64,000 bases of DNA from JBMYYR01 sp965243605 (GTDB taxonomy: Bacteria > Bacteroidota > Bacteroidia > Flavobacteriales > CAJXXR01): positions 1 to 64,000 of the forward strand of contig CBDEVQ010000055.1 in the NCBI GenBank assembly GCA_965243605.1, read 5' to 3'. This document shows positions 44,204-52,826 of the stretch, one piece after another. The translations under genes were made by a program, and so were the position numbers. Position 1 is the stretch's first letter. Every line of letters starts with the position of its first letter. The notes beneath the pieces were generated by a model. The model worked only from the letters and a program-made list of their open reading frames with translations, had not been told where the DNA came from and searched no databases.

Positions 44204-44962
44204 ATGTTTAGAAAAATATTAGCGCTTGCTATCGTATTAATATGTTCGTTTTCATGTGTCCCATTAGAGGAAATTGCTTATCTGCAAACGGAAAAAGAAA
44301 AGAACGACCAAGTATATGAATTAAATTATGATGACTATGCAGTTGGATATAACGATATCCTATACATTGCAGTTAAAACTCAAGAAGATGAGTTTTTAAA
44401 GAATCCAGAACGAAATACGGCATTTAGTTCTGATGCTTTTTTCTATTTATCTGGGTATACCGTAGATGAGAAAGGGTATATTGATATTCCTGTAGTAGGA
44501 GAAGTTTATGTTTTTGGACAAACGATATCTCAAATTAAAACAAGATTAAAAGAATTATTAAGTACATACTACAAAAATTTTGTTGTAGTTGTTAAGCCAA
44601 CAGGTGTTAAAGTTTCCATATTAGGGGAAGTTGTTAGACCAGGATCTTATACATTCTATCAGAATAATGTGACCATTTTTGAATTATTAGCCCGTTGTGG
44701 AGATTTAGGTCAATTGGCAAATAGAAAACGCGTTAAATTGTTAAGACATACAGACGATAATGTAACTGTCCATTATATCGATTTAACTCAACAAAGTCTT
44801 TTCAGTACAGACTTTTATTACATTCAGCCAGAAGATGTATTTTATGTAGAACCTTTACCAGTGAAAACTTGGGGAGTAGGTAAAACAGGATTTAGTAGTT
44901 TGCAAATTGTTATGTCAATTTTGTCATCAGCATTCTTAATTGTTAACGTTATTAATAATTAA
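44204..44962 (+). CDS. Polysaccharide export lipoprotein (Wza-like)
   Basis: A 252-residue outer-membrane polysaccharide export protein. Signal peptide with lipobox FSC (Cys19). The poly-export domain (VGYNDILYIAVKTQEDE, GYIDIPVVGEVYVFGQTISQ, VKPTGVKVSILGEVVRPGSY) is followed by one SLBB-like repeat and a C-terminal hydrophobic segment (LQIVMSILSSAFLIVNV). It should form the outer-membrane exit together with the Wzc-like protein encoded 6 bases downstream. First gene of the sugar locus. Confidence 0.92.
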   Translation: MFRKILALAIVLICSFSCVPLEEIAYLQTEKEKNDQVYELNYDDYAVGYNDILYIAVKTQEDEFLKNPERNTAFSSDAFFYLSGYTVDEKGYIDIPVVGEVYVFGQTISQIKTRLKELLSTYYKNFVVVVKPTGVKVSILGEVVRPGSYTFYQNNVTIFELLARCGDLGQLANRKRVKLLRHTDDNVTVHYIDLTQQSLFSTDFYYIQPEDVFYVEPLPVKTWGVGKTGFSSLQIVMSILSSAFLIVNVINN

Positions 44963-44967
44963 TTCTA

Positions 44968-47433
44968 ATGAGTGATTATAAAAATGTATTAAAAAACGGA
45001 GATAATAAAAGCAGGTCTTCAACCAATTTTAGTATTGATTTAAAGTCTATACTCGCAAGAGTAATAGCCAATTGGTATTGGTTTATTTTGTGTTTAGGAT
45101 TGGGGATTACTGGGGCGTACTTTAAAAATAAGTATGAGAAGAATATTTATTCTATTTCAAGTACTGTTTTTATATCTCCAGATCAACAAGTACAGTCAAC
45201 AGCAAATCAAATTGCAAAAAGATTTACATATACTAGAGCTTTAGAGTTTTATTCTAATGAGAAAACAATATTGAAATCTAAACAAATGACCAGTAAAGTG
45301 GTTAGAGCATTAGATTTTGAATTGAGTTATTTTATTAGAGATGATTATAAAAGTACAGAATTATATACGCAGTCTCCAATATTTGTAGATTTTGAATTAA
45401 ATGCACCTCAAGCATTGGGAGTAACATATATTGTTACATATATAGATGATTCTACATACAATTTATCATATTCTTTACCTCAGAGTACAACATCTTTTAG
45501 TTACTTGAGTGAAGCATATAGTTCTACATCTAGAACGGATATTTCAATGGTTGATAAAGTGATGAGTTTTGGACAATCTCATATTACCGAATATTGTAAC
45601 TTTAAGATTAATAGAAGAGACTTTACAACGTTTAAAAAGGGATACGAGTATACATTTAACTTTTTAGATTATGCAACGTTAGAAGCTATATTTAACGGAG
45701 GTTTAATTGTAACCGATATTACAGATGCATCTATTCTTACCTTAACTATGAATGGTGAGAATAAAGCGAAATTGGTAGATTATTTAAATAAGCTTTCGAG
45801 TATATACATTCAACAAAGTACAGACGTCGAAAAAGATATATCTAGATCTACAATTAAATTTATTGAGAATCAAATTTCGGAACTAAATTCAACGTTAAGC
45901 GAATCTGGACAAAGTGTAGCTGAATATCAGGAATCAGAAGGAGTAATAAATGTTTCTATGGCATCTGCTGCCAAATATTCTAAGATTGAAAAGTACGATG
46001 ATCAAATTTTACAATTAAGACCTAAATTAGCATACTATAAAAGTCTAAGATCGAAATTAACAAGTTCTATTGCAGATCATTCTAGTTTAATTATTCCGTC
46101 TGCTGCTGGAGTCTCTGATCCAGCTGTTATTGTGTTGGTTCAGAATTTACAGGCTCTAAGTTCTCAAAAATCTGAACTTGAACATACGTTTCATGACGAG
46201 TCACCAGATATCGTAAAGATTAATAGTAAAATTAACTCGACTAGAAATTCGTTATTGGATAATATTAAAGCTTTAATTGGATCTTTAGAAGGGCAAATAA
46301 GGAGTTTGCAACGTAAAATAGGACAAGTGAAAAATGAATTATCGACTTTACCTGATTTACAGCAAAACATGCAAAACCTGGAACGAAAGTATGATGTTAA
46401 TGATAAATATTTAACATTTTTATTTGAGAAAAAGGCAGAAGCAGGAATGTTAGATGCAGCAATAAAACCTAGGCATCGAGTTATTGATATCGCGAAAGAT
46501 ACAGGACAAGGACCTATTGCTCCTAAGAAAAGAACGGCATACTTAATCGCATTGTTTTTAGGATTTGCAATTCCTCTGGGTGTTATTTTAATTGCAGAAT
46601 TTTTTAGAACGAAGATTCTGGTTATAGAAGACATTGAATCGGTTACAAATGTTCCTATTGTAGCAACGGTTGCTCATGATAAATCTAAGTATGATTTACC
46701 AGTGTTTGAACAGCCTAAATCTAAATTAGCAGAATCGTTTAGAGGTTTAAGAACCAATCTGAATTTTATGATCCAGAAAAGTGATCAACAAACGATATTG
46801 TTTACATCAAGTTTCTCTGGTGAAGGAAAAACATTTATGGCTATTAATTTAGCTTGTCTAAATGCTTTGTCTGATAGAAAGACGGTATTGGTTGGTGCAG
46901 ATTTAAGAAAGCCAAAAATATTTAAAGAATTCCAACTTCATAATGACTTAGGAATAAGTAATTTATTGTCTGGAGAATCTACTTTAGATGAAATTACGAA
47001 TGCCACAGTACATGAAAATTTAGATGTCATATTATCAGGACCAGTACCTCCCAATCCAGCAGAATTATTAGAGTCTAAGAAATTTGAAGATTTAGTGAGT
47101 ACATTAAAAGCTAAATACGATTGTGTCATTATTGATTGTTCACCAATTGGATTAGTAACGGATGCTCAATTAATATACCCACTTGCAGATGCACTTGTTT
47201 ATGTTTGTAGACAAGGTGTTACAGATAAGAATATGTTACGAATAGTAGATTTAGCCTATAATTCAGGTAAAATGAAACATGCTTGTATCGCATTAAACGG
47301 ATTCAAAATTGAAAAATCTAAAGGTTATGGTTATGGTTATGGTTATGGATACGGTTATGGATATGGATACGGTTATGGATATGGGTATTTAGAAGAAGAA
47401 AAAGGATTTTTTGCTAAATTATTTAAAAAGTAG
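44968..47433 (+). CDS. Polysaccharide biosynthesis tyrosine autokinase (Wzc-like)
   Basis: An 821-residue inner-membrane BY-kinase. Membrane helix 1 is at about 32-50 (WYWFILCLGLGITGAYF) and helix 2 at about 515-540 (TAYLIALFLGFAIPLGVILI), with a Wzz-type periplasmic domain and coiled coil between. The cytoplasmic kinase has Walker A' FSGEGKTFMAINLA, ADLRKPKIF, and Walker B CVIIDCSP. The C-terminal tyrosine cluster used for autophosphorylation is a run of eleven Gly-Tyr pairs before LEEEKGFFAKLFKK. Phosphorylation of the cluster controls oligomer state and chain length in related systems. Confidence 0.94.
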   Translation: MSDYKNVLKNGDNKSRSSTNFSIDLKSILARVIANWYWFILCLGLGITGAYFKNKYEKNIYSISSTVFISPDQQVQSTANQIAKRFTYTRALEFYSNEKTILKSKQMTSKVVRALDFELSYFIRDDYKSTELYTQSPIFVDFELNAPQALGVTYIVTYIDDSTYNLSYSLPQSTTSFSYLSEAYSSTSRTDISMVDKVMSFGQSHITEYCNFKINRRDFTTFKKGYEYTFNFLDYATLEAIFNGGLIVTDITDASILTLTMNGENKAKLVDYLNKLSSIYIQQSTDVEKDISRSTIKFIENQISELNSTLSESGQSVAEYQESEGVINVSMASAAKYSKIEKYDDQILQLRPKLAYYKSLRSKLTSSIADHSSLIIPSAAGVSDPAVIVLVQNLQALSSQKSELEHTFHDESPDIVKINSKINSTRNSLLDNIKALIGSLEGQIRSLQRKIGQVKNELSTLPDLQQNMQNLERKYDVNDKYLTFLFEKKAEAGMLDAAIKPRHRVIDIAKDTGQGPIAPKKRTAYLIALFLGFAIPLGVILIAEFFRTKILVIEDIESVTNVPIVATVAHDKSKYDLPVFEQPKSKLAESFRGLRTNLNFMIQKSDQQTILFTSSFSGEGKTFMAINLACLNALSDRKTVLVGADLRKPKIFKEFQLHNDLGISNLLSGESTLDEITNATVHENLDVILSGPVPPNPAELLESKKFEDLVSTLKAKYDCVIIDCSPIGLVTDAQLIYPLADALVYVCRQGVTDKNMLRIVDLAYNSGKMKHACIALNGFKIEKSKGYGYGYGYGYGYGYGYGYGYGYLEEEKGFFAKLFKK
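47323..47388 (+). repeat. Gly-Tyr codon repeat (11 units of 6 bases)
   Basis: GGTTAT, GGATAC, GGATAT and similar hexamers, all coding Gly-Tyr, make the tyrosine tail of the autokinase. Codon-level variation breaks up perfect identity, but the first four units are identical. Confidence 0.95.
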
Positions 47434-48447
47434 ATGAGGATTCAATTTAATAAATATCACGATGTTGATATAAGTAAGAAATCATTCTTAGTAACTGGAG
47501 GAGCAGGATTTATTGGGTCTAATATTGTAGAATATTTGTTGCAATTTGGAGCTGGAAAAGTAAGAGTTCTTGATAATTTCTCTAATGGTTATAAAAAAAA
47601 TATAGAAACGTTTTTGTCAAACCCCTCTTTCGAATTGATAGAAGGAGATATTAGAGATTACGTTACATGTATGAAAGCCATGGACGGTATAGATTATGTT
47701 ACTCATCAAGCTGCTTTAGGTTCTGTGCCTAGATCAATTAAAGATCCCATAACGTCTAATGAGGTTAATGTATCGGGTTATTTAAATGTGATTGAAGCAG
47801 CAAAGAATAGTGGAATAAAACAAATGGTTTATGCGGCTTCATCATCAACGTATGGAGATTCTAAAAGTTTACCTAAGGTAGAAGATAAAATCGGAAAGCC
47901 ACTTTCTCCATATGCCGTAACAAAGTATGTAAACGAATTATATGGAGATGTATACTCAAATGTGTATAATTTCCATTCAATAGGCTTAAGATATTTTAAT
48001 GTTTTTGGACCCAAACAAGATCCAAATGGAGCATACGCAGCTGTAATACCATTATTTATGGATGCTATGGTTGATAAGAAACCTCCAACAATTAATGGAG
48101 ATGGGACACAAACAAGAGATTTTACTTTTGTAGATAATGCAGTTCAAGCCAATATAAAGGCGATGTTAAATACTAAAGAGCTTACTTCTCATGAAGTTTG
48201 TAATATTGCATTTGGTGAACGTACATCGTTATTACAATTATGGGAAATGATCCAAGAGGCAGATGGTGTTAAATTAGATGCAAACTTTGGACCCAATCGT
48301 GCAGGTGATATAAAGGATTCTTTAGCCGATATTTCAAAAGCAAAAAAACTCTTAGGTTATAACCCCGAATTTTCTATGTCGGAAGGGTTACACCAAACAT
48401 ACGATTGGTTTAAAACGAATTTAAATTTTATTAAAGGAAATGTCTAA
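47434..48447 (+). CDS. UDP-N-acetylglucosamine 4-epimerase, WbpP type (extended SDR)
   Basis: A 337-residue SDR epimerase. It has the NAD motif TGGAGFIGSN near residue 22, QAALGSVPRSIKDPI, and the catalytic Ser/Thr plus YxxxK (ASSSTYGD, SPYAVTKY). The ALGSVPRS-type insert and lengths match WbpP/TviC epimerases that interconvert UDP-GlcNAc and UDP-GalNAc (or their acids). It abuts the autokinase gene and overlaps rfbB by 8 bases. Substrate is inferred. Confidence 0.85.
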   Translation: MRIQFNKYHDVDISKKSFLVTGGAGFIGSNIVEYLLQFGAGKVRVLDNFSNGYKKNIETFLSNPSFELIEGDIRDYVTCMKAMDGIDYVTHQAALGSVPRSIKDPITSNEVNVSGYLNVIEAAKNSGIKQMVYAASSSTYGDSKSLPKVEDKIGKPLSPYAVTKYVNELYGDVYSNVYNFHSIGLRYFNVFGPKQDPNGAYAAVIPLFMDAMVDKKPPTINGDGTQTRDFTFVDNAVQANIKAMLNTKELTSHEVCNIAFGERTSLLQLWEMIQEADGVKLDANFGPNRAGDIKDSLADISKAKKLLGYNPEFSMSEGLHQTYDWFKTNLNFIKGNV

Positions 48448-49492
48448 AAATATACTAATTACAGGAGGAGCAGGTTTTATAGGATCACATGTTGTACGCT
48501 TAATGGTGAACAAATATCCAAACTATAATATTTATAATTTGGACGCACTTACATATTGTGGTAATTTAGAGAATCTTAAGGATATCGAAAATAAAGAAAA
48601 TTACCATTTTATTAAAGCTGATATTAATGATGCAGAAAAGATGCATCAAGTTTTTAAAATGTATGATATAGATTCTATTATTCATTTAGCTGCAGAGAGT
48701 CATGTCGATCGGTCTATTACAGATCCATTGTCTTTTGTAAGAACCAATGTATTTGGAACTGTTAATTTATTAGAAGCTGCAAAAAAACACTGGAATGGTA
48801 ATTGGGATGGAAAAAGATTTTATCATGTGTCTACAGATGAAGTGTTTGGTAGTTTAGGGAAAGAAGGATTCTTTACTGAAACAACACCTTATGATCCACA
48901 ATCCCCATATTCTGCTTCAAAGGCAAGTTCAGACCATTTTGTTAGAGCTTATGGAAACACTTATGGCTTACCATTTGTAATTTCAAATTGTTCAAATAAT
49001 TACGGACAAAACCAATTTCCAGAAAAATTAATACCTTTATTTATTAATAATATTAAATCAGAGAAGTCTTTACCTGTTTATGGGGATGGACAATATACTA
49101 GAGACTGGTTATATGTGGTAGATCATGCACATGCCATTGATCAAATTTTTCACCAAGCAACTGATAAAAAAGAGTATAATATTGGTGGATTTAACGAATG
49201 GACCAACATCGATTTAATTCGATTATTGTGTACAATCATGGATAAGAAATTAAATAGAGAGGAAGGAAGTTCTGAAAAATTAATTACTTATGTTAAGGAT
49301 AGACCTGGTCATGATAAACGTTATGCTATTGATGCCTCTTTATTAAAAGAAGAATTAGGTTGGGAGCCTTCTCTTCAATTTGCGGAAGGACTGGAAAAAA
49401 CAATTGATTGGTATTTAGAGAATGAAGTTTGGTTAAATAATGTAACTTCAGGAAATTATCAGGATTATTATAAAGAACAATATCAAAAATAA
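48440..49492 (+). CDS. rfbB: dTDP-glucose 4,6-dehydratase
   Basis: RmlB makes dTDP-4-keto-6-deoxyglucose, the common precursor of rhamnose and of Fuc3N/Qui3N. The 350-residue protein has ITGGAGFIGSHV, ESHVDRSITDP, the active-site STDEVFGSLG, and SPYSASKASSDHFVRAY with the YxxxK. No rmlC or rmlD follows, so the product feeds the FdtA/B/C steps rather than rhamnose. 7 bases separate it from rfbA. Confidence 0.96.
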   Translation: MSKNILITGGAGFIGSHVVRLMVNKYPNYNIYNLDALTYCGNLENLKDIENKENYHFIKADINDAEKMHQVFKMYDIDSIIHLAAESHVDRSITDPLSFVRTNVFGTVNLLEAAKKHWNGNWDGKRFYHVSTDEVFGSLGKEGFFTETTPYDPQSPYSASKASSDHFVRAYGNTYGLPFVISNCSNNYGQNQFPEKLIPLFINNIKSEKSLPVYGDGQYTRDWLYVVDHAHAIDQIFHQATDKKEYNIGGFNEWTNIDLIRLLCTIMDKKLNREEGSSEKLITYVKDRPGHDKRYAIDASLLKEELGWEPSLQFAEGLEKTIDWYLENEVWLNNVTSGNYQDYYKEQYQK

Positions 49493-49499
49493 GTATAAA

Positions 49500-50363
49500 A
49501 TGAAGGGTATTATATTAGCAGGTGGATCTGGAACAAGATTACATCCATTAACATTGGCTGCAAGTAAACAGTTATTGCCTGTTTATGATAAACCGATGAT
49601 TTATTATCCGCTTTCGATATTGATGTTAGCGGGAATTAAAGAAATATTAATAATAACAACACCACACGATCAACCAGCTTTTAAACGTTTGCTAGGAGAT
49701 GGTAAGGCATTAGGGTGTACATTTGAATATATTATTCAAGAAGTTCCTAATGGATTAGCTCAAGCTTTTGTTTTAGGTGAAGACTTTATTGGTAATGATT
49801 CTGTAGCATTGGTTCTAGGAGATAATATTTTTTATGGATCTGGCATGGGAAGTTTATTGCGCTCTAAAGTGGATTTAGATGGAGCTTGTGTGTTTGCATA
49901 TCGAGTATCAGACCCAGAACGATATGGAGTTGTTGAATTTGATGAATCAGGAAAGGTTATTTCACTAGAAGAAAAACCTACTGAGCCAAAATCAAATTAT
50001 GCGGTTCCTGGATTATATTTTTATGATAATGATGTTGTAGAAATAGCTAAAAATATAGAACCATCGGCACGTGGAGAATACGAAATTACGGATGTAAATA
50101 TCGAATATTTAAAACGTGGTAAATTACAAGTTGGAATTCTTGATAGAGGAACAGCTTGGTTAGATACCGGTACATTTGGATCTTTAATGCAAGCCGGACA
50201 ATTTGTTCAAGTTATTGAGGAAAGACAAGGTTTTAAAATCGGTTGTATTGAAGAAATAGCATATCGTCAAGGTTTTATTAATGAAGAACAACTTCTAATA
50301 TTAGCCGAAAAATATAAGAAAAGTGGATACGGTGTATATCTTAAGAATCTTATTGAAAAATAG
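49500..50363 (+). CDS. rfbA: Glucose-1-phosphate thymidylyltransferase
   Basis: RmlA activates glucose-1-phosphate to dTDP-glucose. The 287-residue protein starts with the signature KGIILAGGSGTRLHPLT and shows SKQLLPVYDKPMIYYPLS, LVLGDNIFYG, and ARGEYEITDVN. It is complete and of normal length. The next gene starts at the base after its stop. Confidence 0.97.
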   Translation: MKGIILAGGSGTRLHPLTLAASKQLLPVYDKPMIYYPLSILMLAGIKEILIITTPHDQPAFKRLLGDGKALGCTFEYIIQEVPNGLAQAFVLGEDFIGNDSVALVLGDNIFYGSGMGSLLRSKVDLDGACVFAYRVSDPERYGVVEFDESGKVISLEEKPTEPKSNYAVPGLYFYDNDVVEIAKNIEPSARGEYEITDVNIEYLKRGKLQVGILDRGTAWLDTGTFGSLMQAGQFVQVIEERQGFKIGCIEEIAYRQGFINEEQLLILAEKYKKSGYGVYLKNLIEK

Positions 50364-50792
50364 ATGAATACCATCCAAGATACACATATCATACAATTAC
50401 CAAAAAAGATAGACCCGAGAGGAAATCTATCTTTTTTGGAATCTAATCTTCATGTCCCGTTTAAAATGGAAAGAGTATATTGGATATACGATGTGCCAGG
50501 TGGACAAATAAGAGGTGGACATGCTTTTAAACAGCAAGTCGAGTTTATTGTTGTTTTATCTGGAAGTTTAGATGTTATTGTATTTGATGGAAAGGATGAA
50601 AAACGATACCAATTGAATCGTTCATATTATGGTCTTTATATTCCAAATGGAATATGGAGAAGAATGGAGAATTTTTCAACAAATTCTTTAGTTATTTGTA
50701 TGGCAAGTACACAATATAATCAGGAAGATTACATTCGAGATGAAGTAGAATATTTGGATTATAGAGATGGAAGGAAAACAAACAACAATTAA
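50364..50792 (+). CDS. FdtA-type cupin (sugar 3,4-ketoisomerase family), first copy, altered active site
   Basis: A 142-residue cupin of the FdtA/QdtA/WxcM family. FdtA-type enzymes isomerise dTDP-4-keto-6-deoxyglucose to the 3-keto sugar. Recognisable blocks are IDPRGNLSFLE, VYWIYDVPGGQIRGGHAFKQ, SGSLDVIVFDG, and YIPNGIWRRMENFS. The family's RG.HAHK motif reads GGHAFK here: the second histidine is phenylalanine, while the next gene has GAHGHK. So this copy may be inactive, have another substrate specificity, or act as a partner. It overlaps the second copy by 26 bases. Confidence 0.85.
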   Translation: MNTIQDTHIIQLPKKIDPRGNLSFLESNLHVPFKMERVYWIYDVPGGQIRGGHAFKQQVEFIVVLSGSLDVIVFDGKDEKRYQLNRSYYGLYIPNGIWRRMENFSTNSLVICMASTQYNQEDYIRDEVEYLDYRDGRKTNNN

Positions 50793-51189
50793 TGATTGTA
50801 TAAAAGTACAATTACCGAAAATTGCAAATCCAGCTGGAAATCTAACGGCAATTCAGCAAAATCAGGATGTTCCGTTTTCAATTAAGCGTATTTATTATCT
50901 TTATGATATTCCAGGTGGACAAGAAAGAGGTGCTCATGGTCATAAAAACCTCCATCAACTTATTGTAGCAGCGTCAGGTAGTTTCGAAGTTGTACTTACA
51001 GATGGTAAAGAAACCAAAAGCTTTTATTTAAATAGACCATATGAAGGGTTATTAATTAAACCTGGTTTATGGAGAGAGTTAAAGAATTTTTCATCAGGAT
51101 CTGTTTGTCTAGTTCTTGCGTCTGATGAATATTCAGAAGACGATTATATAAGAAATTACGAGGAATTTAAACAGTATAAAGATGTCTAG
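50767..51189 (+). CDS. fdtA: FdtA-type sugar 3,4-ketoisomerase, second copy
   Basis: A 140-residue cupin with the intact His pair in ERGAHGHKNLHQLIV. Other blocks are IANPAGNLTAIQ, RIYYLYDIPGGQ, YEGLLIKPGLWRELKNFSSG and LASDEYSEDDYIRNYEEF. It likely converts dTDP-4-keto-6-deoxyglucose to dTDP-3-keto-6-deoxyhexose for the aminotransferase FdtB. It ends inside the start of the acetyltransferase gene (8-base overlap). FdtA versus QdtA (galacto or gluco product) cannot be told from sequence by eye. Confidence 0.85.
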   Translation: MEGKQTTINDCIKVQLPKIANPAGNLTAIQQNQDVPFSIKRIYYLYDIPGGQERGAHGHKNLHQLIVAASGSFEVVLTDGKETKSFYLNRPYEGLLIKPGLWRELKNFSSGSVCLVLASDEYSEDDYIRNYEEFKQYKDV

Positions 51190-51727
51190 AATTCACCCAT
51201 TAGCAGATGTGCAATCCACAACAATTGGAGATAATACCAATATTTGGCAATTTTGTGTTGTACTAAAAGGAGCTCAAATAGGTTCTCATTGTAATATTAG
51301 TTGTCAAGTTTTAATTGAAGGTGATGTTGTAATTGGAAACCATGTAACCGTAAAGTCAGGTGTTCAAATATGGGATGGATTAAGGATAGAAAATCATGTT
51401 TTTATTGGACCCAATGTAACCTTTACGAACGATCTACTACCACGATCTAAACAATACCCAGAATCTTTTTCTAAAACCTTTTTAAAAGAAGGATGTTCAA
51501 TTGGAGCTAATGCAACCATAGTTGCGGGGAATCAAATTGGTAAATATTCTATGATTGGAGCAGGGGCAGTAGTAACTTCTAGTGTTGAAGATTTTGCACT
51601 GGTGTATGGAAACCCTGCAAGAAAAAAAGGATATGTTACTAAAAAGGGAGAAGTCTTAGATTTAAACCTTAAGTCTAAAGATGGTCGACAATTTCAAATC
51701 TTGAATGAAGATATACTCGAATTATGA
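51182..51727 (+). CDS. fdtC: FdtC-type sugar N-acetyltransferase (hexapeptide)
   Basis: A 181-residue left-handed beta-helix transferase. HPLADVQSTTIGDNTNIWQF, IEGDVVIGNHVTVKSGVQIW, GPNVTFTNDLLPRSKQYPE, and ATIVAGNQIGKYSMIGAGAV are typical of QdtC/FdtC/WbpD-like enzymes. It would acetylate the 3-amino group of dTDP-Fuc3N or dTDP-Qui3N after FdtB. It overlaps fdtB by 4 bases; the gene order A, A', C, B is consistent with one pathway. Confidence 0.85.
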   Translation: MSRIHPLADVQSTTIGDNTNIWQFCVVLKGAQIGSHCNISCQVLIEGDVVIGNHVTVKSGVQIWDGLRIENHVFIGPNVTFTNDLLPRSKQYPESFSKTFLKEGCSIGANATIVAGNQIGKYSMIGAGAVVTSSVEDFALVYGNPARKKGYVTKKGEVLDLNLKSKDGRQFQILNEDILEL

Positions 51728-52824
51728 TAAAATTTTTAGATATTAAAAAAATTAATGATCGAGATTCACATGAAATAAAAGAAGCTGTGAATAAGGTTAT
51801 CGATTCTGGTTGGTATATATTAGGAAAAGAAGTAGAACGTTTTGAAAAAGAGTTTGCAGATTTTCATAAGGCAAAGCATGTAATTGCTACATCAAATGGA
51901 CTTGATGCTTTAAGATTGATCATTAAAGCGTATTTAGAATTAGGTGTTTTTACTGAAGGTGATGAGATTTTGGTGCCAGCAAATACATTTATAGCTTCTG
52001 TATTGGCTATTTCTGATGCTAAACTAAAACCCGTTTTGGTAGAGGTTTCTAAATCTGATTTTTTAATTGACACCAAGGAAATAGAAAAACATATAACACC
52101 AAAAACGAAAGGGATAATGAATGTTCATTTATATGGACAAATTTCATATTCCGAAGCGTTGGAAAATTTAATTGATAAGAATAATCTTATCCATATTGAA
52201 GATAACGCACAAGCCATTGGAGCATTTTATAAGGATAAAATGTCAGGGACATTAGGTGATGCTAGTGCAGTAAGCTTTTATCCTGGTAAAAATTTAGGAG
52301 CCCTTGGAGATGCTGGAGCTATCGTTACAAATAATTCTCAACTCGCTAATGTTTGTAAAATATTGGCAAATTATGGATCAGAAAAAAAATATGTTCATAA
52401 TTATAAAGGGAATAACAATAGAATGGATGAAATACAAGCGGCTGTATTAAATGTTAAGTTGCAATACATTCAATTGGATAACGAAAGAAGGCAAGAGATT
52501 GCAGAATACTATGTGGAGAACATTAGTAATTCGAGAATTAAATGCCCGACCTTACCAAGTCATAAAGCGAATCATGTTTGGCATTTATTTGTAGTTCAAT
52601 GTAAGAATAGAGACTTATTACAAACCCATTTAAAAGATAATAATATAGAAAGTCTTATTCATTATCCCATTCCAATTCATAAACAAGATTCCTATATAAA
52701 CGAAGTTGAATCGGCGTTTGAAATTACAGAACAACTTTCAAATGAAATTCTATCTATTCCTATTAGTCCAGTAATGTCTGATCTAGAAATAGAAGAAGTT
52801 GTTCGAGTAATAAATACTTTTTAA
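51724..52824 (+). CDS. fdtB: PLP-dependent sugar 3-aminotransferase (FdtB/QdtB type)
   Basis: A 366-residue DegT/DnrJ/EryC1 aminotransferase. Motifs: SGWYILGKEVERFEKEFADF, SNGLDALRLIIKAY, HIEDNAQAIGA (Asp binding the PLP pyridine N), and SFYPGKNLGALGDAGAIV with the Schiff-base lysine. It would convert the 3-keto sugar of FdtA to the 3-amino sugar with glutamate as donor. FdtB assignment rests on the neighbours. Confidence 0.88.
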   Translation: MIKFLDIKKINDRDSHEIKEAVNKVIDSGWYILGKEVERFEKEFADFHKAKHVIATSNGLDALRLIIKAYLELGVFTEGDEILVPANTFIASVLAISDAKLKPVLVEVSKSDFLIDTKEIEKHITPKTKGIMNVHLYGQISYSEALENLIDKNNLIHIEDNAQAIGAFYKDKMSGTLGDASAVSFYPGKNLGALGDAGAIVTNNSQLANVCKILANYGSEKKYVHNYKGNNNRMDEIQAAVLNVKLQYIQLDNERRQEIAEYYVENISNSRIKCPTLPSHKANHVWHLFVVQCKNRDLLQTHLKDNNIESLIHYPIPIHKQDSYINEVESAFEITEQLSNEILSIPISPVMSDLEIEEVVRVINTF

Positions 52825-52826
52825 AG

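Noticed and set aside
47434..49492. Rhamnose pathway (rmlABCD)
   Set aside because: rmlA and rmlB are present, but no rmlC or rmlD; FdtA, FdtB and FdtC genes follow instead.
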